29,312 nucleotides of DNA from assembly GCA_964457585.1 (NCBI GenBank), contig CAYWFU010000034.1, positions 1 through 29,312 of the forward strand, given 5' to 3'. Origin of the DNA: CAYWFU01 sp964457585. GTDB taxonomy: Bacteria > JACRDZ01. Under the pieces are notes generated by a model. The model had not been told where the DNA came from, searched no databases, and saw only the letters and a list, made by a program, of their open reading frames with translations. Below are positions 13,494 to 21,247 of this stretch, one piece after another (position 1 is the stretch's first letter; each line of letters begins with the position of its first letter). A program made the position numbers and the translations under genes.

Positions 13494-13572
13494 ACGAAAA
13501 GGGAAACTCGGGGAGTTTCTTTGTGAATTATTGGTCTATTGCAGCCGTCCCCTTCTTTCCTGTTTTAAAACT

Positions 13573-13986
13573 TCAAGGCTCACTAAAACTACTATTTAAC
13601 TTTTTAAAATCAGTTTTATCAAATGTTATGACGGAAGAATCCTCTGTTTTTGAAAGGACAGATAGAAAAATATCTTGTATGTCTATTGAATGGACAGCGT
13701 ATAATTTTAAACTTTCAAGAAATATATCTTTATTCAAAAATGTTTTAATTCCTTTGTAATTGATAAACCTGCTAAATTTTTCTACTATCTCTTTCCGTGG
13801 GATGCCGTAAACTTTATTCAATACCCATATAACTTCCGCAAAAACAAGTTCAGTAAGTAATATTTCATCCTCACCAAATTCAATCTTTTGAACAAATGCC
13901 TTTGTTTTTAAAAACTTTTCTTCATCATCTCCAAGAAAAAATCTCAGGATAACATTTGCGTCAATTATTTTTTTGGGTAATTTCAT
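13573..13986 (-). CDS. PIN-domain toxin, VapC family
   Basis: A 137-residue PIN-domain protein, likely a Mg2+-dependent endoribonuclease toxin. The acidic active-site candidates are Asp9 (IIDANVILRFF), Glu46 or Glu51 (TELVFAEVIWVL), Asp105 (IDIQDIFLS) and Asp123 (TFDKTDFKKL), matching the family order D-E-D-D. It overlaps the AbrB-type antitoxin gene by 26 nt, the standard toxin-antitoxin layout with the antitoxin first. The RNA target cannot be inferred. The downstream end abuts the beta-helix fragment, so this pair sits in degraded, likely horizontally acquired DNA. Confidence 0.9.
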   Translation of the reverse strand: MKLPKKIIDANVILRFFLGDDEEKFLKTKAFVQKIEFGEDEILLTELVFAEVIWVLNKVYGIPRKEIVEKFSRFINYKGIKTFLNKDIFLESLKLYAVHSIDIQDIFLSVLSKTEDSSVITFDKTDFKKLNSSFSEP

Positions 13987-14218
13987 AAGCCACCATATTT
14001 CTTGCTTTATCTAAAGCCTGTTCCATCGAAATTTTATTTTTCACGACATATTTTTTAAAGCAACCCGCAAGTTTTTCCGTGGAAACATCCGGTTTCCTTA
14101 AAATACCTTCATTATCTTTTACCCCTATTTCAACAAAATCCTCAACTTTAAGCCACTCCCTCAATTTTTTAGGCAATGTCACCTGCCCTTTTGGGGAAAC
14201 CTTTAAAATATAATCCAT
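13961..14218 (-). CDS. AbrB/SpoVT-family antitoxin
   Basis: An 85-residue protein with an N-terminal swapped-hairpin AbrB/MazE DNA-binding domain: LKVSPKGQVTLPKKLREWL at 5-23 has the diagnostic KGQVTLPKKLR. The C-terminal half (about 45-85) is the part expected to wrap and neutralise the VapC toxin encoded immediately downstream. A GGAGG site lies 6 nt before the ATG, and a well-formed promoter precedes it at 14250-14278. A 16-bp direct repeat overlapping that promoter is the probable operator for autorepression, the usual regulation for such pairs. Confidence 0.9.
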   Translation of the reverse strand: MDYILKVSPKGQVTLPKKLREWLKVEDFVEIGVKDNEGILRKPDVSTEKLAGCFKKYVVKNKISMEQALDKARNMVAYEITQKNN

Positions 14219-14249
14219 AGTTATACCTCCTTGCTATATTCCTACTTTG

Positions 14250-14278
14250 AATATAGTATAACTTTTAATAAAAGTCAA
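14250..14278 (-). promoter_or_regulatory. Sigma-70-type promoter of the AbrB/VapC pair
   Basis: Read on the minus strand, TTGACT (14278-14273) and TATATT (14255-14250) are separated by exactly 17 bp. Transcription would begin about 25 nt before the antitoxin ATG. The repeat at 14254-14269 lies over the spacer and the -10 edge. Confidence 0.7.
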
Positions 14279-14305
14279 GCTATATTAGCTAGTATAACTT
14301 TTAAT
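14254..14305. repeat. 16-bp direct repeats, likely antitoxin operator
   Basis: TAGTATAACTTTTAAT occurs at 14254-14269 and again at 14290-14305, 36 bp apart centre to centre. The octamer GCTATATT is also repeated at 14233-14240 and 14279-14286. Iterated sites over a promoter suit binding of an AbrB-type dimer with its toxin. Confidence 0.6.
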
Positions 14306-14587
14306 GCTTGAAATGCCTTATCCCTGTAAGTCCCATCGCTAAATTGAAAAAAACTTTAGGGGATAATACTATAACAAAATCATACATGAAACTTTAATAG
14401 AATTTAACCACATCTGATGTTCCTCATTAGAAAAATTTATCCTGACCTGATTAAAAGTTTAAGTATAAATTATTATGTTAACAGGAAGATGACTCTTTTG
14501 GTAATGCAGGGACAATGGCATTGAATGCAGAGGAAGGGCTTGCATCTGCCTGATCCTTATATGAAATGACACAACCTTTTACATATC
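14306..14587. other. Gene-free stretch upstream of AbrB/VapC
   Basis: No supported gene. A 23-codon + strand open stretch at 14482-14553 ends in NAEEGLASA and has a protein-like composition, possibly the last codons of a lost gene, but it is too short to claim. Confidence 0.3.
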
Positions 14588-14612
14588 ATCCCCGACATGT
14601 TTTATCGGGGAT
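14588..14612. terminator. Hairpin at the 3' end of the response regulator
   Basis: ATCCCCGA (14588-14595) and TCGGGGAT (14605-14612) form a perfect GC-rich 8-bp stem with a 9-nt loop, the strongest hairpin in this AT-rich stretch. It lies 9 nt past the response-regulator stop. A T7 run (14624-14630) follows on the + strand rather than on the transcribed minus strand, so it is at best a weak or bidirectional terminator. Confidence 0.5.
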
Positions 14613-14620
14613 ATAACTTA

Positions 14621-15046
14621 TTATTTTTTTAAATTTTGTGCAATATTTTGTGTTTTAGCTTTTTCTCTTTTAACTCTTCTTAATATTGTAGATACACGGG
14701 CTTCCACTGTCATTGGATCGAAAGGTTTGGTAATATATTCTTCTGCACCTGTAACAAAACCTTCTATTTTATCTCCAACTCCTGATTTAGCAGTAAGCAT
14801 AAGAACCGGAATAGAACTTGTTTCCGGATTTTCTTTTAAACGCCTGCAAACTTCAAGTCCATCAATCCCCGGCATCATTATATCCAGAACTATCAAATCA
14901 GGTCTTTGTTCATTTACAATTAAAATAGCCTCATCTCCATTTTTAGCTAAAAGTATATCAAACATATCATTACTTAAACTTTGAGAGAGTAATTCACGTA
15001 TATCTGGATCATCATCAACTATCAAAACTCTATCTTTTCTTGCCAT
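14621..15046 (-). CDS. Stand-alone response regulator receiver protein
   Basis: A 141-residue single receiver domain. The acidic pocket is Asp11-Asp12-Asp13, the phosphorylation site is Asp55 (LIVLDIMMPG), the switch Thr is Thr85 (MLTAKS) and the conserved Lys is Lys107 (ITKPFDP). After the receiver there is only a short basic tail (residues 119-141), so it lacks a DNA-binding or enzymatic output and must act through protein contact, like CheY, DivK or PilH. Its partner kinase is not in the window. AAGGAG precedes the ATG by 7 nt. It stands alone between repeat-rich regions. Confidence 0.93.
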   Translation of the reverse strand: MARKDRVLIVDDDPDIRELLSQSLSNDMFDILLAKNGDEAILIVNEQRPDLIVLDIMMPGIDGLEVCRRLKENPETSSIPVLMLTAKSGVGDKIEGFVTGAEEYITKPFDPMTVEARVSTILRRVKREKAKTQNIAQNLKK

Positions 15047-15080
15047 AGTATTCTCCTTTTATACCGAATGGTAATGTCAA

Positions 15081-15138
15081 AAATTAACCACAGAGAACAC
15101 AGAGATTTTAAAAATTATAAAAATGTGGTTCATTTTTT
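15081..15138. repeat. ACCACAGAG-type foldback repeat, copy 1
   Basis: Begins AAATTAACCACAGAGAACAC and ends TGTGGTTCATTTTTT. The AACCACA and TGTGGTT ends pair as a foldback, with an AT-rich centre. Two related copies lie at 15221-15281 and 15441-15508. Confidence 0.6.
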
Positions 15139-15220
15139 CATCCCTTTTTAACATTAAATTTCATAATATTTTATATTAGCACATATGCTTTTAAATTTCA
15201 ATAATTTCTTGCTAAAAAAA

Positions 15221-15281
15221 AAATTAACCACAGAACACAGAATATTTTTTATTATATTTTTATTTATTACTCTGTGTTCTC
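15221..15281. repeat. ACCACAGAG-type foldback repeat, copy 2
   Basis: Begins AAATTAACCACAGAACACAG and ends CTCTGTGTTCTC. GAACACAGA and TCTGTGTTC pair across an AT-rich centre. It is separated from copy 3 by the compound hairpin unit. Confidence 0.6.
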
Positions 15282-15314
15282 AAAAAAAATCATGAAATAC
15301 AAAGCTTTCATAAA

Positions 15315-15439
15315 TGAAGAACCTCGCAGCAAGCTGCGAGGTATCTTCTGTTTCTGATAGGAATTATTTATTTATTTATATTTGTGCCAATTCATTCCTG
15401 CAGTAAACTACAGGGTATTCTTGGCACTTCCAGATAAAA
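15315..15439 (+). repeat. Compound two-hairpin repeat unit, copy 2
   Basis: Near-identical to 1619-1742. The first hairpin (15316-15348) has the same CCTCGCAGC/GCTGCGAGG stem. The second (15384-15427) keeps GTGCCAA/TTGGCAC and the inner stem, with one arm changed from CTGCAG to CTACAG, giving a mismatch. It is placed between two ACCACAGAG-type foldbacks. Confidence 0.85.
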
Positions 15440-15440
15440 A

Positions 15441-15508
15441 TTAATTTGAGGACACAGAGTTTTAAAATTATAAATATATCTCAGTGTGCTCTGTGGTTCA
15501 TTTTTTCG
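15441..15508. repeat. ACCACAGAG-type foldback repeat, copy 3
   Basis: GGACACAGAG at the left pairs with GCTCTGTGGTTCATTTTTT at the right. The left arm is shortened, as if the neighbouring hairpin unit had replaced it. It lies just past the 3' end of the glycosyltransferase gene and could serve as a terminator for the long operon. Confidence 0.55.
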
Positions 15509-15538
15509 ATTTTGGGGAATTTCCGTGCAAAAAAAATT

Positions 15539-16531
15539 TTAATATTTAATTTTCCCTTTTACAATACATGCATGAATAAACCCAATCCCATAAGCATAAT
15601 GTTGTCCGAAAAGTAAAATCGGGACTACAAAAGCTGCACGAAAATCCTTAATCGTTTTTATTGATATAAAACCTACAAATAATAAAATCAGACAATAGAA
15701 AATAACTGCCGATTTTAGAACAATAACTGCTAAAGGTGAATAAAATGAAGCAATTAATAAAATTAATATACCCATTATCATTATCACAGGTAAAACATGA
15801 GCAAACTCCAATAATTCTCTATGAATTCTCCATAATTCTACCCTGCTGTAACCTCTGGTATATATCTGCCGCAAAAAACTTTTTAAACTGGCTCTCCTTT
15901 TATGCCAGACAAATACATCCGATGCAAAAAGTAATTTATAACCTGCTTTTTTCATTCTATAACCTAATTCTATTTCTTCTCCCGGAGCAAAACCTTCAAT
16001 AAATAAACCAACTTCATCTAACGCTTTTTTTGACATTGCCATACAGAAACCTCTGGGATAATATTTGCCGACTTTAACGCCTGTAGTGCCTCTTATCCCG
16101 CCTGTACCAATAAACGATGTAAGTGTATAATTAACGCATCTCATAAAAAAAGGATCATCCGGCAATGCTCTATCACTGCATCCAAGAGCACCAATTTCAG
16201 GATTATCAAAATATTTCAAAATACTTTTTAACCAGTCTTTTTCAAATAAACAATCATCATCAGTTGATATTATTATTTTCCCATTTGAGTTGTTTATCCC
16301 TATATTTTTCGCTGCTGAAATGAATTTCTTATTTTGTTTAAAATATTTTAAAAGATACCCGACTTTCTGTTTAAGTTCATCAACTACTTTAAATGTATCA
16401 TCAGTTGAACCATCATCAATTACAATAACCTCATATTTTTCTTTTGAAAAATCAAGATTATCAAGAGATATAAGAGTTTCGCTTAGTATTTTACTTCTAT
16501 TGTAAGTTGGAATTATGATTGAAGCATCCAT
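15539..16531 (-). CDS. Family 2 glycosyltransferase, membrane-associated
   Basis: A 330-residue GT-A-fold glycosyltransferase. It has the N-terminal ASIIIPTYNR nucleotide-sugar-binding strand, IDDGSTDD at 38-45, the DXD-type metal site Asp91-Asp92-Asp93 (STDDDC), and the acceptor-side GEEIELGYRM at 184-193 with a probable catalytic Glu. Residues 246-264 and 267-292 are two membrane helices and a short hydrophobic segment follows. This arrangement is typical of enzymes that build surface glycans at the inner membrane face. It starts 13 nt after the radical SAM gene and is the last gene of the operon beginning at rpsA. Donor and acceptor are unknown. Confidence 0.93.
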   Translation of the reverse strand: MDASIIIPTYNRSKILSETLISLDNLDFSKEKYEVIVIDDGSTDDTFKVVDELKQKVGYLLKYFKQNKKFISAAKNIGINNSNGKIIISTDDDCLFEKDWLKSILKYFDNPEIGALGCSDRALPDDPFFMRCVNYTLTSFIGTGGIRGTTGVKVGKYYPRGFCMAMSKKALDEVGLFIEGFAPGEEIELGYRMKKAGYKLLFASDVFVWHKRRASLKSFLRQIYTRGYSRVELWRIHRELLEFAHVLPVIMIMGILILLIASFYSPLAVIVLKSAVIFYCLILLFVGFISIKTIKDFRAAFVVPILLFGQHYAYGIGFIHACIVKGKIKY

Positions 16532-16544
16532 TTTTAATCCTGAA

Positions 16545-17978
16545 TTATTTTAAAATATTCTTCCACATATTAAAAGCTGTTCTGGCTTTATTTGTGAACT
16601 CTTTATAGGATTTAGTTTTAAATAATTGTTTTAAAATATATAAAATATTAAAATAATGCTGTTTATAAAATTTTCTTACATATTTTACTAATTCCTTATC
16701 AGTAAGATGCGGATAAGAAATAATAGATTCACGAGTATGATATATTGGCGTATATTCATCTACTGTCATCCATCCTTTAGCTTTAGCAATATCATGGAAT
16801 TCTGTTCCTGGAAATGGAGTACAGACCTTAGCATGAACAATCGGTATATCAAGTGCATTAACTTCTTCTATTGTTGATCTTATTGTTTCCTTTGTTTCAA
16901 GCGGAGAACATCCGAAGAGTATATTCAGTTCAGGTTCTATACCTGCTTTTTTCAATAAATGAATACAATTTTTTATTGTTGATATTTTTAAATTTTTCTT
17001 TATATCATCAAGTATAGCTTGATTAAAAGATTCAACTCCAAGATCAATAAACTTCACTCCGGCACCGGCAAGTGCATTAGCTATCTCTTCATCCTGAATC
17101 ATATCAGGTCGCGCAAGAACTGCTATTTCCAGCTGCAGGTATTTAATACCACTCAGAATTTCTAATGTTCTTTCTCTGCCCCAGATAAACTGATCATCTA
17201 TCACAAATACTGATTTATAGCCTTCTTCTTTAATTCTATCAAACTCTGAAATTATATTTTGCGGACTTCTTTTAGTGACAGGAGGTTTATTTTTATAATA
17301 GCGTTTCCATTCAAGCTCTCTTGCAAAACTCAAAGAATTTGGCATGCAATAATAGCATTGAAACGCACATCCGCGTGAAGTAAGCATTGTTGTCCCTGGC
17401 AATTTTTTAAATTTTGGATTATAATATTTATATGGATCAGCAAATAATTTTCTATCAGGTAATGGCAGAGTATCAATATCCTTTATATATTCTCCCGGAG
17501 CATTATGTATAACCTCATTATTTTTTTGATAACTCAATCCATTTATTTTATAATGTTCTTTTTTTGAATATTTTTGGACAAAATCCAGAAGTCCGTATTC
17601 AGGTTCACCTCTAATTACAAATCTATTTTCTGATAATAAATAATTTTCAGGTTTATAAGTTGGATCAGAGCCAATGAATACAATACAGGTATCCTTGCCC
17701 TTTTTTGATTCGATATAAGAAGCAGCTTTCAAATCAGGATTTCTGCTTAAAAACACACTATAAAATACATAAATATCTGTATCTCCTGAAATAGCATCAT
17801 CAAGCAATTTATTTTCAACAGGACAGTCTATTATTTTTACATTAAATCCATTTTCTTTTAATAATGTAGCAGGATAAAGCAAAAAAACATTATGCTGAAA
17901 AAAGAATGCATAATTGCAAAAAATTCTTTCAGGATTTTTATCTTCTCCTGAAGTTGGGATTAAAAAAGTTATATTCAT
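16545..17978 (-). CDS. B12-binding-domain radical SAM protein
   Basis: A 477-residue protein in two parts. Residues 1 to about 170 form a Rossmann-like domain in the position of the cobalamin-binding domain of class B radical SAM enzymes (ending in FIGSDPTYKPEN and FVIRGEPEYGLLDFV), but without the His of the DxHxxG motif, so base-off B12 binding is uncertain. Residues about 195-420 are the radical SAM barrel with the cluster motif C204-AFQ-C208-YY-C211. A C-terminal tail of helices follows. Relatives include methyltransferases and lipid-modifying enzymes, but the substrate is unknown. It starts 24 nt after the deacetylase ORF and precedes a glycosyltransferase, which suggests surface-glycan or lipid modification. 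Confidence 0.9.
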   Translation of the reverse strand: MNITFLIPTSGEDKNPERIFCNYAFFFQHNVFLLYPATLLKENGFNVKIIDCPVENKLLDDAISGDTDIYVFYSVFLSRNPDLKAASYIESKKGKDTCIVFIGSDPTYKPENYLLSENRFVIRGEPEYGLLDFVQKYSKKEHYKINGLSYQKNNEVIHNAPGEYIKDIDTLPLPDRKLFADPYKYYNPKFKKLPGTTMLTSRGCAFQCYYCMPNSLSFARELEWKRYYKNKPPVTKRSPQNIISEFDRIKEEGYKSVFVIDDQFIWGRERTLEILSGIKYLQLEIAVLARPDMIQDEEIANALAGAGVKFIDLGVESFNQAILDDIKKNLKISTIKNCIHLLKKAGIEPELNILFGCSPLETKETIRSTIEEVNALDIPIVHAKVCTPFPGTEFHDIAKAKGWMTVDEYTPIYHTRESIISYPHLTDKELVKYVRKFYKQHYFNILYILKQLFKTKSYKEFTNKARTAFNMWKNILK

Positions 17979-18002
17979 AATAACTCCTATGAAAATTGAA
18001 TT

Positions 18003-18698
18003 TTACTCAACAATCTCTGATACAGGTACAATTTCTATACCACACGATTTTAGCTCTGGAAGCATTTCTTTAATAACTTCTGCTGTATTAATTCTTTCAA
18101 CATGTCCAATTCCAATTGCTTTACCATATTTTTCTGCAATTTCAATTAATTCAATAAACTGACCTCTTATATATATAGGATCATCTATATTATCCAGAAA
18201 AACATCTCTTGAACTAAATTTTATATCTTTTTCATCAGCGATCCTTCTTGCTACTGATTTATTAATAACAAGACTATCAATAAAAAATAAATCTTTTTCC
18301 TTAACCAAATCAAAAAAAATCCTCATTATTCTTTCATCTGATGTTATTTTTGATCCCATATGATTATTTATACCTTTAATATGAGGCATATCCACAAAAT
18401 TCTTACTAAATACTTCTTTTATTTCTTCCTGTGTCATATTGCTAAAAATAGCACCCGGCCCTGTTTTTTCCTGTTTTGAATCCTTAGGAAAACTTTCCAT
18501 TGGAAAATGCAGCATTATTTCAAATCCTTTCTCATGCGCTTCATTGGCAATCTGCTGCGAAAAAGTCAATTGAGGCAAAATTGAGAAAGTTATTGGAGCC
18601 GGGATGGAAAAAAAATATTTAACTTTATCATAGAAATTTCCAAAATCATCTATGATTAAAGCTATTTTTTTGGTGGCGGGTTTAATTAGTTTTTTTTT
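18003..18698 (-). CDS. YibQ-type divergent polysaccharide deacetylase, catalytic part (out of frame)
   Basis: The open frame 18698-18003 encodes the complete catalytic domain of the divergent polysaccharide deacetylase family (PF04748, YibQ-like): KKIALIIDDFGNF near its start, then PITFSILPQL, IMLHFPMES, GINNHMGS, FFIDSLV and a final GIGH. There is no start codon before the conserved IDDFG motif. A TTG at 18578 would begin a protein lacking it. The upstream ORF ends just here in another frame, and adding one A to the A10 tract (18690-18699, minus strand) fuses the two into a protein of about 393 residues with the usual TM-linker-deacetylase design. So this is the second half of one gene, expressed by slippage, split by mutation, or split by a sequencing error. 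Confidence 0.8.
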   Translation of the reverse strand, partial: KKKLIKPATKKIALIIDDFGNFYDKVKYFFSIPAPITFSILPQLTFSQQIANEAHEKGFEIMLHFPMESFPKDSKQEKTGPGAIFSNMTQEEIKEVFSKNFVDMPHIKGINNHMGSKITSDERIMRIFFDLVKEKDLFFIDSLVINKSVARRIADEKDIKFSSRDVFLDNIDDPIYIRGQFIELIEIAEKYGKAIGIGHVERINTAEVIKEMLPELKSCGIEIVPVSEIVE

Positions 18699-19180
18699 TC
18701 AACAATTTTTTTGATAATAATTAATTTTTCCAGAATTCGTTCTTTTAAGGTTATAATTAAAGTTAACTGTATTTCTTTTTCTTTATTTTGACTTAATTCA
18801 CCCGTAACAAGTGCTCCAAATTTACTAACTTCTTTTGATATTTTTAATTGATAATCTTCTAATAATGCTCCTGTTGAAATGGAAATTTTTCTATTTACTT
18901 CAATCCATGTCACGCCCCATTCTTTTTTTTCCTCTCTATATTCTTCAATAACATCTTTATCCTGTATTTCTAATTTACCCAAAACTTCGATTATTGCTTG
19001 ATCTACTTCTTGAAATTTTGATGTTAAATCTTCAAAAATAAAAATTTTCTTTATTTCTGAAATAAAAGGAATAGATTGATTATTGTCTTTGGTAAAATAA
19101 AAATATAAACCAATAGATAAACCAATGATTATAAATATTATTAAACAACCTTTATTATTTTTTGTATTTTTTTTTGCCAT
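18686..19180 (-). CDS. N-terminal anchor/linker part of the YibQ-type deacetylase
   Basis: A 164-residue ORF with a basic start (MAKKNTKNNKG), one transmembrane helix or uncleaved signal (CLIIFIIIGLSIGLYFYF, 12-29) and an exported alpha/beta region without cysteines. By itself it has no recognisable function. It matches the N-terminal anchor plus about 120-residue linker that precedes the deacetylase domain in many YibQ-like proteins, and it ends at TAA immediately after an A10 run, in which a +1 shift would continue into the deacetylase frame. It begins 6 nt after lysA-dapF, so it is part of the rpsA operon. Read both ORFs as one gene spanning 18003-19180. Confidence 0.75.
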   Translation of the reverse strand: MAKKNTKNNKGCLIIFIIIGLSIGLYFYFTKDNNQSIPFISEIKKIFIFEDLTSKFQEVDQAIIEVLGKLEIQDKDVIEEYREEKKEWGVTWIEVNRKISISTGALLEDYQLKISKEVSKFGALVTGELSQNKEKEIQLTLIITLKERILEKLIIIKKIVEKKN

Positions 19181-19186
19181 TATCGT

Positions 19187-21247
19187 CTACGTTAAATAAT
19201 AATATCCGTCATAAACCAATTTTACCAATCCTTCCAGATATACTTCATTAAAATTATTATGAGAAGATTTGTAAGAAATTGTGAGTACATCATTACAGCG
19301 GGTTATAACTTCAATTGGAGATTTTGCATTATAATTAATTGCATAAATTAGAGCAGATGCAACAGAGCCGGTGCCGCATGAAAATGTCTCATTTTCAACA
19401 CCTCTTTCATAAGTTCTGATCTTTATTTTATTTTTAGAAACCATTTCTGCAAAATTTACGTTAGTTCCCTGAGGCGAAAAATATTTATGATAACGAATAA
19501 AATTCCCTGTTTTTTGCACATCTACATTATCTATTTTATCAACAAAAATTACAACATGAGGAACTCCTGTATTAATAGAATTTATTTCAGAACGGTAACC
19601 ATTAACTTTATAATGTATTTTTAAACTAAGAGGGTCCTGCATTTTAATTCTTACCTGATTATCATTAGCGTTTACCGATGCAAAAATGATTCCGCTTTTT
19701 GTTTCAAAGCTCATATTTTTTATTGGAACAATTTTTTTATCAAATGCAAATTTTGCTGTACATCGTGCTCCATTCCCGCACATTTCTGCTTCACTGCCGT
19801 CCATATTAAATATACGCATCATAAAATCAGCATATTTTGATTTTTCAATAAAAATAATACCATCTGCTCCTATTGAATGTTTCTGAGTACATAAACCTTT
19901 TGCAAATTCAGATAAATTTTTTTTAATTTTACCTTCTCTATTATCCATCAAAATAAAATCATTCCCGCTTGCATTCATTTTAGAAAATAAAATATTTTTA
20001 TATTGTTCTTTCTGGATTAGTTCAATATAAGTTTCCCTGCTCCGAATAACATGAAAATTTTTTCCATTAACCAATACTTCACTGGCTCTAGGTCTTGAAT
20101 TATAGTTAGATGACATGCTGAAACCATACGCTCCGGTAGAATTTACAGCAAGAAATTCACCCTCATCAACTTTTGGAAGCAATCTATCACGAGCTAAAAA
20201 ATCTCCTGATTCACATATAGGGCCAACAATATCAACTTTTTCTTTAATTTTACTTGCTTTTTTTTCAACCGGAATAATTTCATGATACGCATCATAAAGA
20301 GTGGGTCGTATAAGATCATTCATGCCTGCATTAACAATAATAAATTTTTTATTGTCTGTTGTTTTATTGTAAAGTACTTTTGTCACCAATATCCCGGCAT
20401 TTCCTACTATAGAACGGCCTGGTTCGAGAATTAGTCTGCAATTAATATCAACGAGTAAACTTTTAATTAAATTTATATATTTTTCCGGTGTAGGCGGAAT
20501 TTCATCATTATATCTAATCCCCAATCCACCCCCAAGATTCAAATATTTTATTACTGTTCCTTCTTTTGACAATTCCCGTATTAAAGGAATTATTTTTTGT
20601 ATGCTTTCATATAAAGGGGAGATATCTATCAGCTGGGATCCAATGTGAATATGGATACCAACAAGAGAAATATTTGGAAGTACAATAATTTTTTTGATTA
20701 AATCTTTAACATTCTTTATATTAATTCCAAATTTATTTTTCTTAAGTCCAGTTGAAATATATGGATGAGTTTTCGAATCTACATCCGGGTTTATGCGAAT
20801 TGCGATACATGCTTTTTTATGTAATTTGCCGGCAACAGTATTTATATGTATAATTTCCTCGAAGGATTCCGCATTAAACATTAATATGTCAGCCAGCAAA
20901 GCTGATTCTATTTCGCTATCAGTTTTTCCAACACCGGCATAAACAATTTTTTTAGGTAATATCCCCGCATCAAGCGCTCTGAATAATTCTCCTCCCGATA
21001 CAATATCAGCACCTGCTCCATTTTCCCTGAGCAAATTCACGAGTGACATATTTGAGTTAGCTTTTAATGCATAACATATTATTGGATCAAAGACTTGAAA
21101 TGCTTTTTTATATGCGAGGAAATTATCTATCAGACATTTTGAACTATAAATATATACAGGAGTATTTTCGGATTCAACAATTTTTGTTATTTCCGTGTCT
21201 TCACAGGTCAAAATATTTTTTTTATTATAATAAAAGTAATTTATCAT
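19187..21247 (-). CDS. lysA-dapF: Bifunctional diaminopimelate decarboxylase / epimerase fusion
   Basis: A 686-residue fusion of two enzymes of the lysine and peptidoglycan precursor pathway. Residues 1 to about 410 are LysA, which makes L-lysine from meso-diaminopimelate: PLP lysine Lys62 (YALKAN), HIGSQ at 201-205, Gly-rich GGGLG at 239-243, EPGR at 275-278, CESGD at 345-349 with the catalytic Cys, and Tyr374 in GAYGF. Residues about 418-686 are DapF, which converts LL- to meso-diaminopimelate: the cofactor-free racemase cysteines are Cys490 (AEMCGNG) and Cys624 (FSCGTGS). Both sites look intact. The order is reversed from the pathway. It overlaps the rpsA stop by ATGA, so is translationally coupled to it. 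Confidence 0.96.
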   Translation of the reverse strand: MINYFYYNKKNILTCEDTEITKIVESENTPVYIYSSKCLIDNFLAYKKAFQVFDPIICYALKANSNMSLVNLLRENGAGADIVSGGELFRALDAGILPKKIVYAGVGKTDSEIESALLADILMFNAESFEEIIHINTVAGKLHKKACIAIRINPDVDSKTHPYISTGLKKNKFGINIKNVKDLIKKIIVLPNISLVGIHIHIGSQLIDISPLYESIQKIIPLIRELSKEGTVIKYLNLGGGLGIRYNDEIPPTPEKYINLIKSLLVDINCRLILEPGRSIVGNAGILVTKVLYNKTTDNKKFIIVNAGMNDLIRPTLYDAYHEIIPVEKKASKIKEKVDIVGPICESGDFLARDRLLPKVDEGEFLAVNSTGAYGFSMSSNYNSRPRASEVLVNGKNFHVIRSRETYIELIQKEQYKNILFSKMNASGNDFILMDNREGKIKKNLSEFAKGLCTQKHSIGADGIIFIEKSKYADFMMRIFNMDGSEAEMCGNGARCTAKFAFDKKIVPIKNMSFETKSGIIFASVNANDNQVRIKMQDPLSLKIHYKVNGYRSEINSINTGVPHVVIFVDKIDNVDVQKTGNFIRYHKYFSPQGTNVNFAEMVSKNKIKIRTYERGVENETFSCGTGSVASALIYAINYNAKSPIEVITRCNDVLTISYKSSHNNFNEVYLEGLVKLVYDGYYYLT

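Noticed and set aside
13278..13759. Two + strand ORFs (82 and 78 codons) opposite the beta-helix fragment and vapC
   Set aside because: The minus-strand frames give recognisable protein families; these do not.
14482..14553. 23-codon + strand stretch with protein-like composition
   Set aside because: Possibly the last codons of a lost gene, but too short and without start or known family.
1619..15439. CRISPR array
   Set aside because: The repeats are far apart, long and structured, with no regular spacers and no cas genes.
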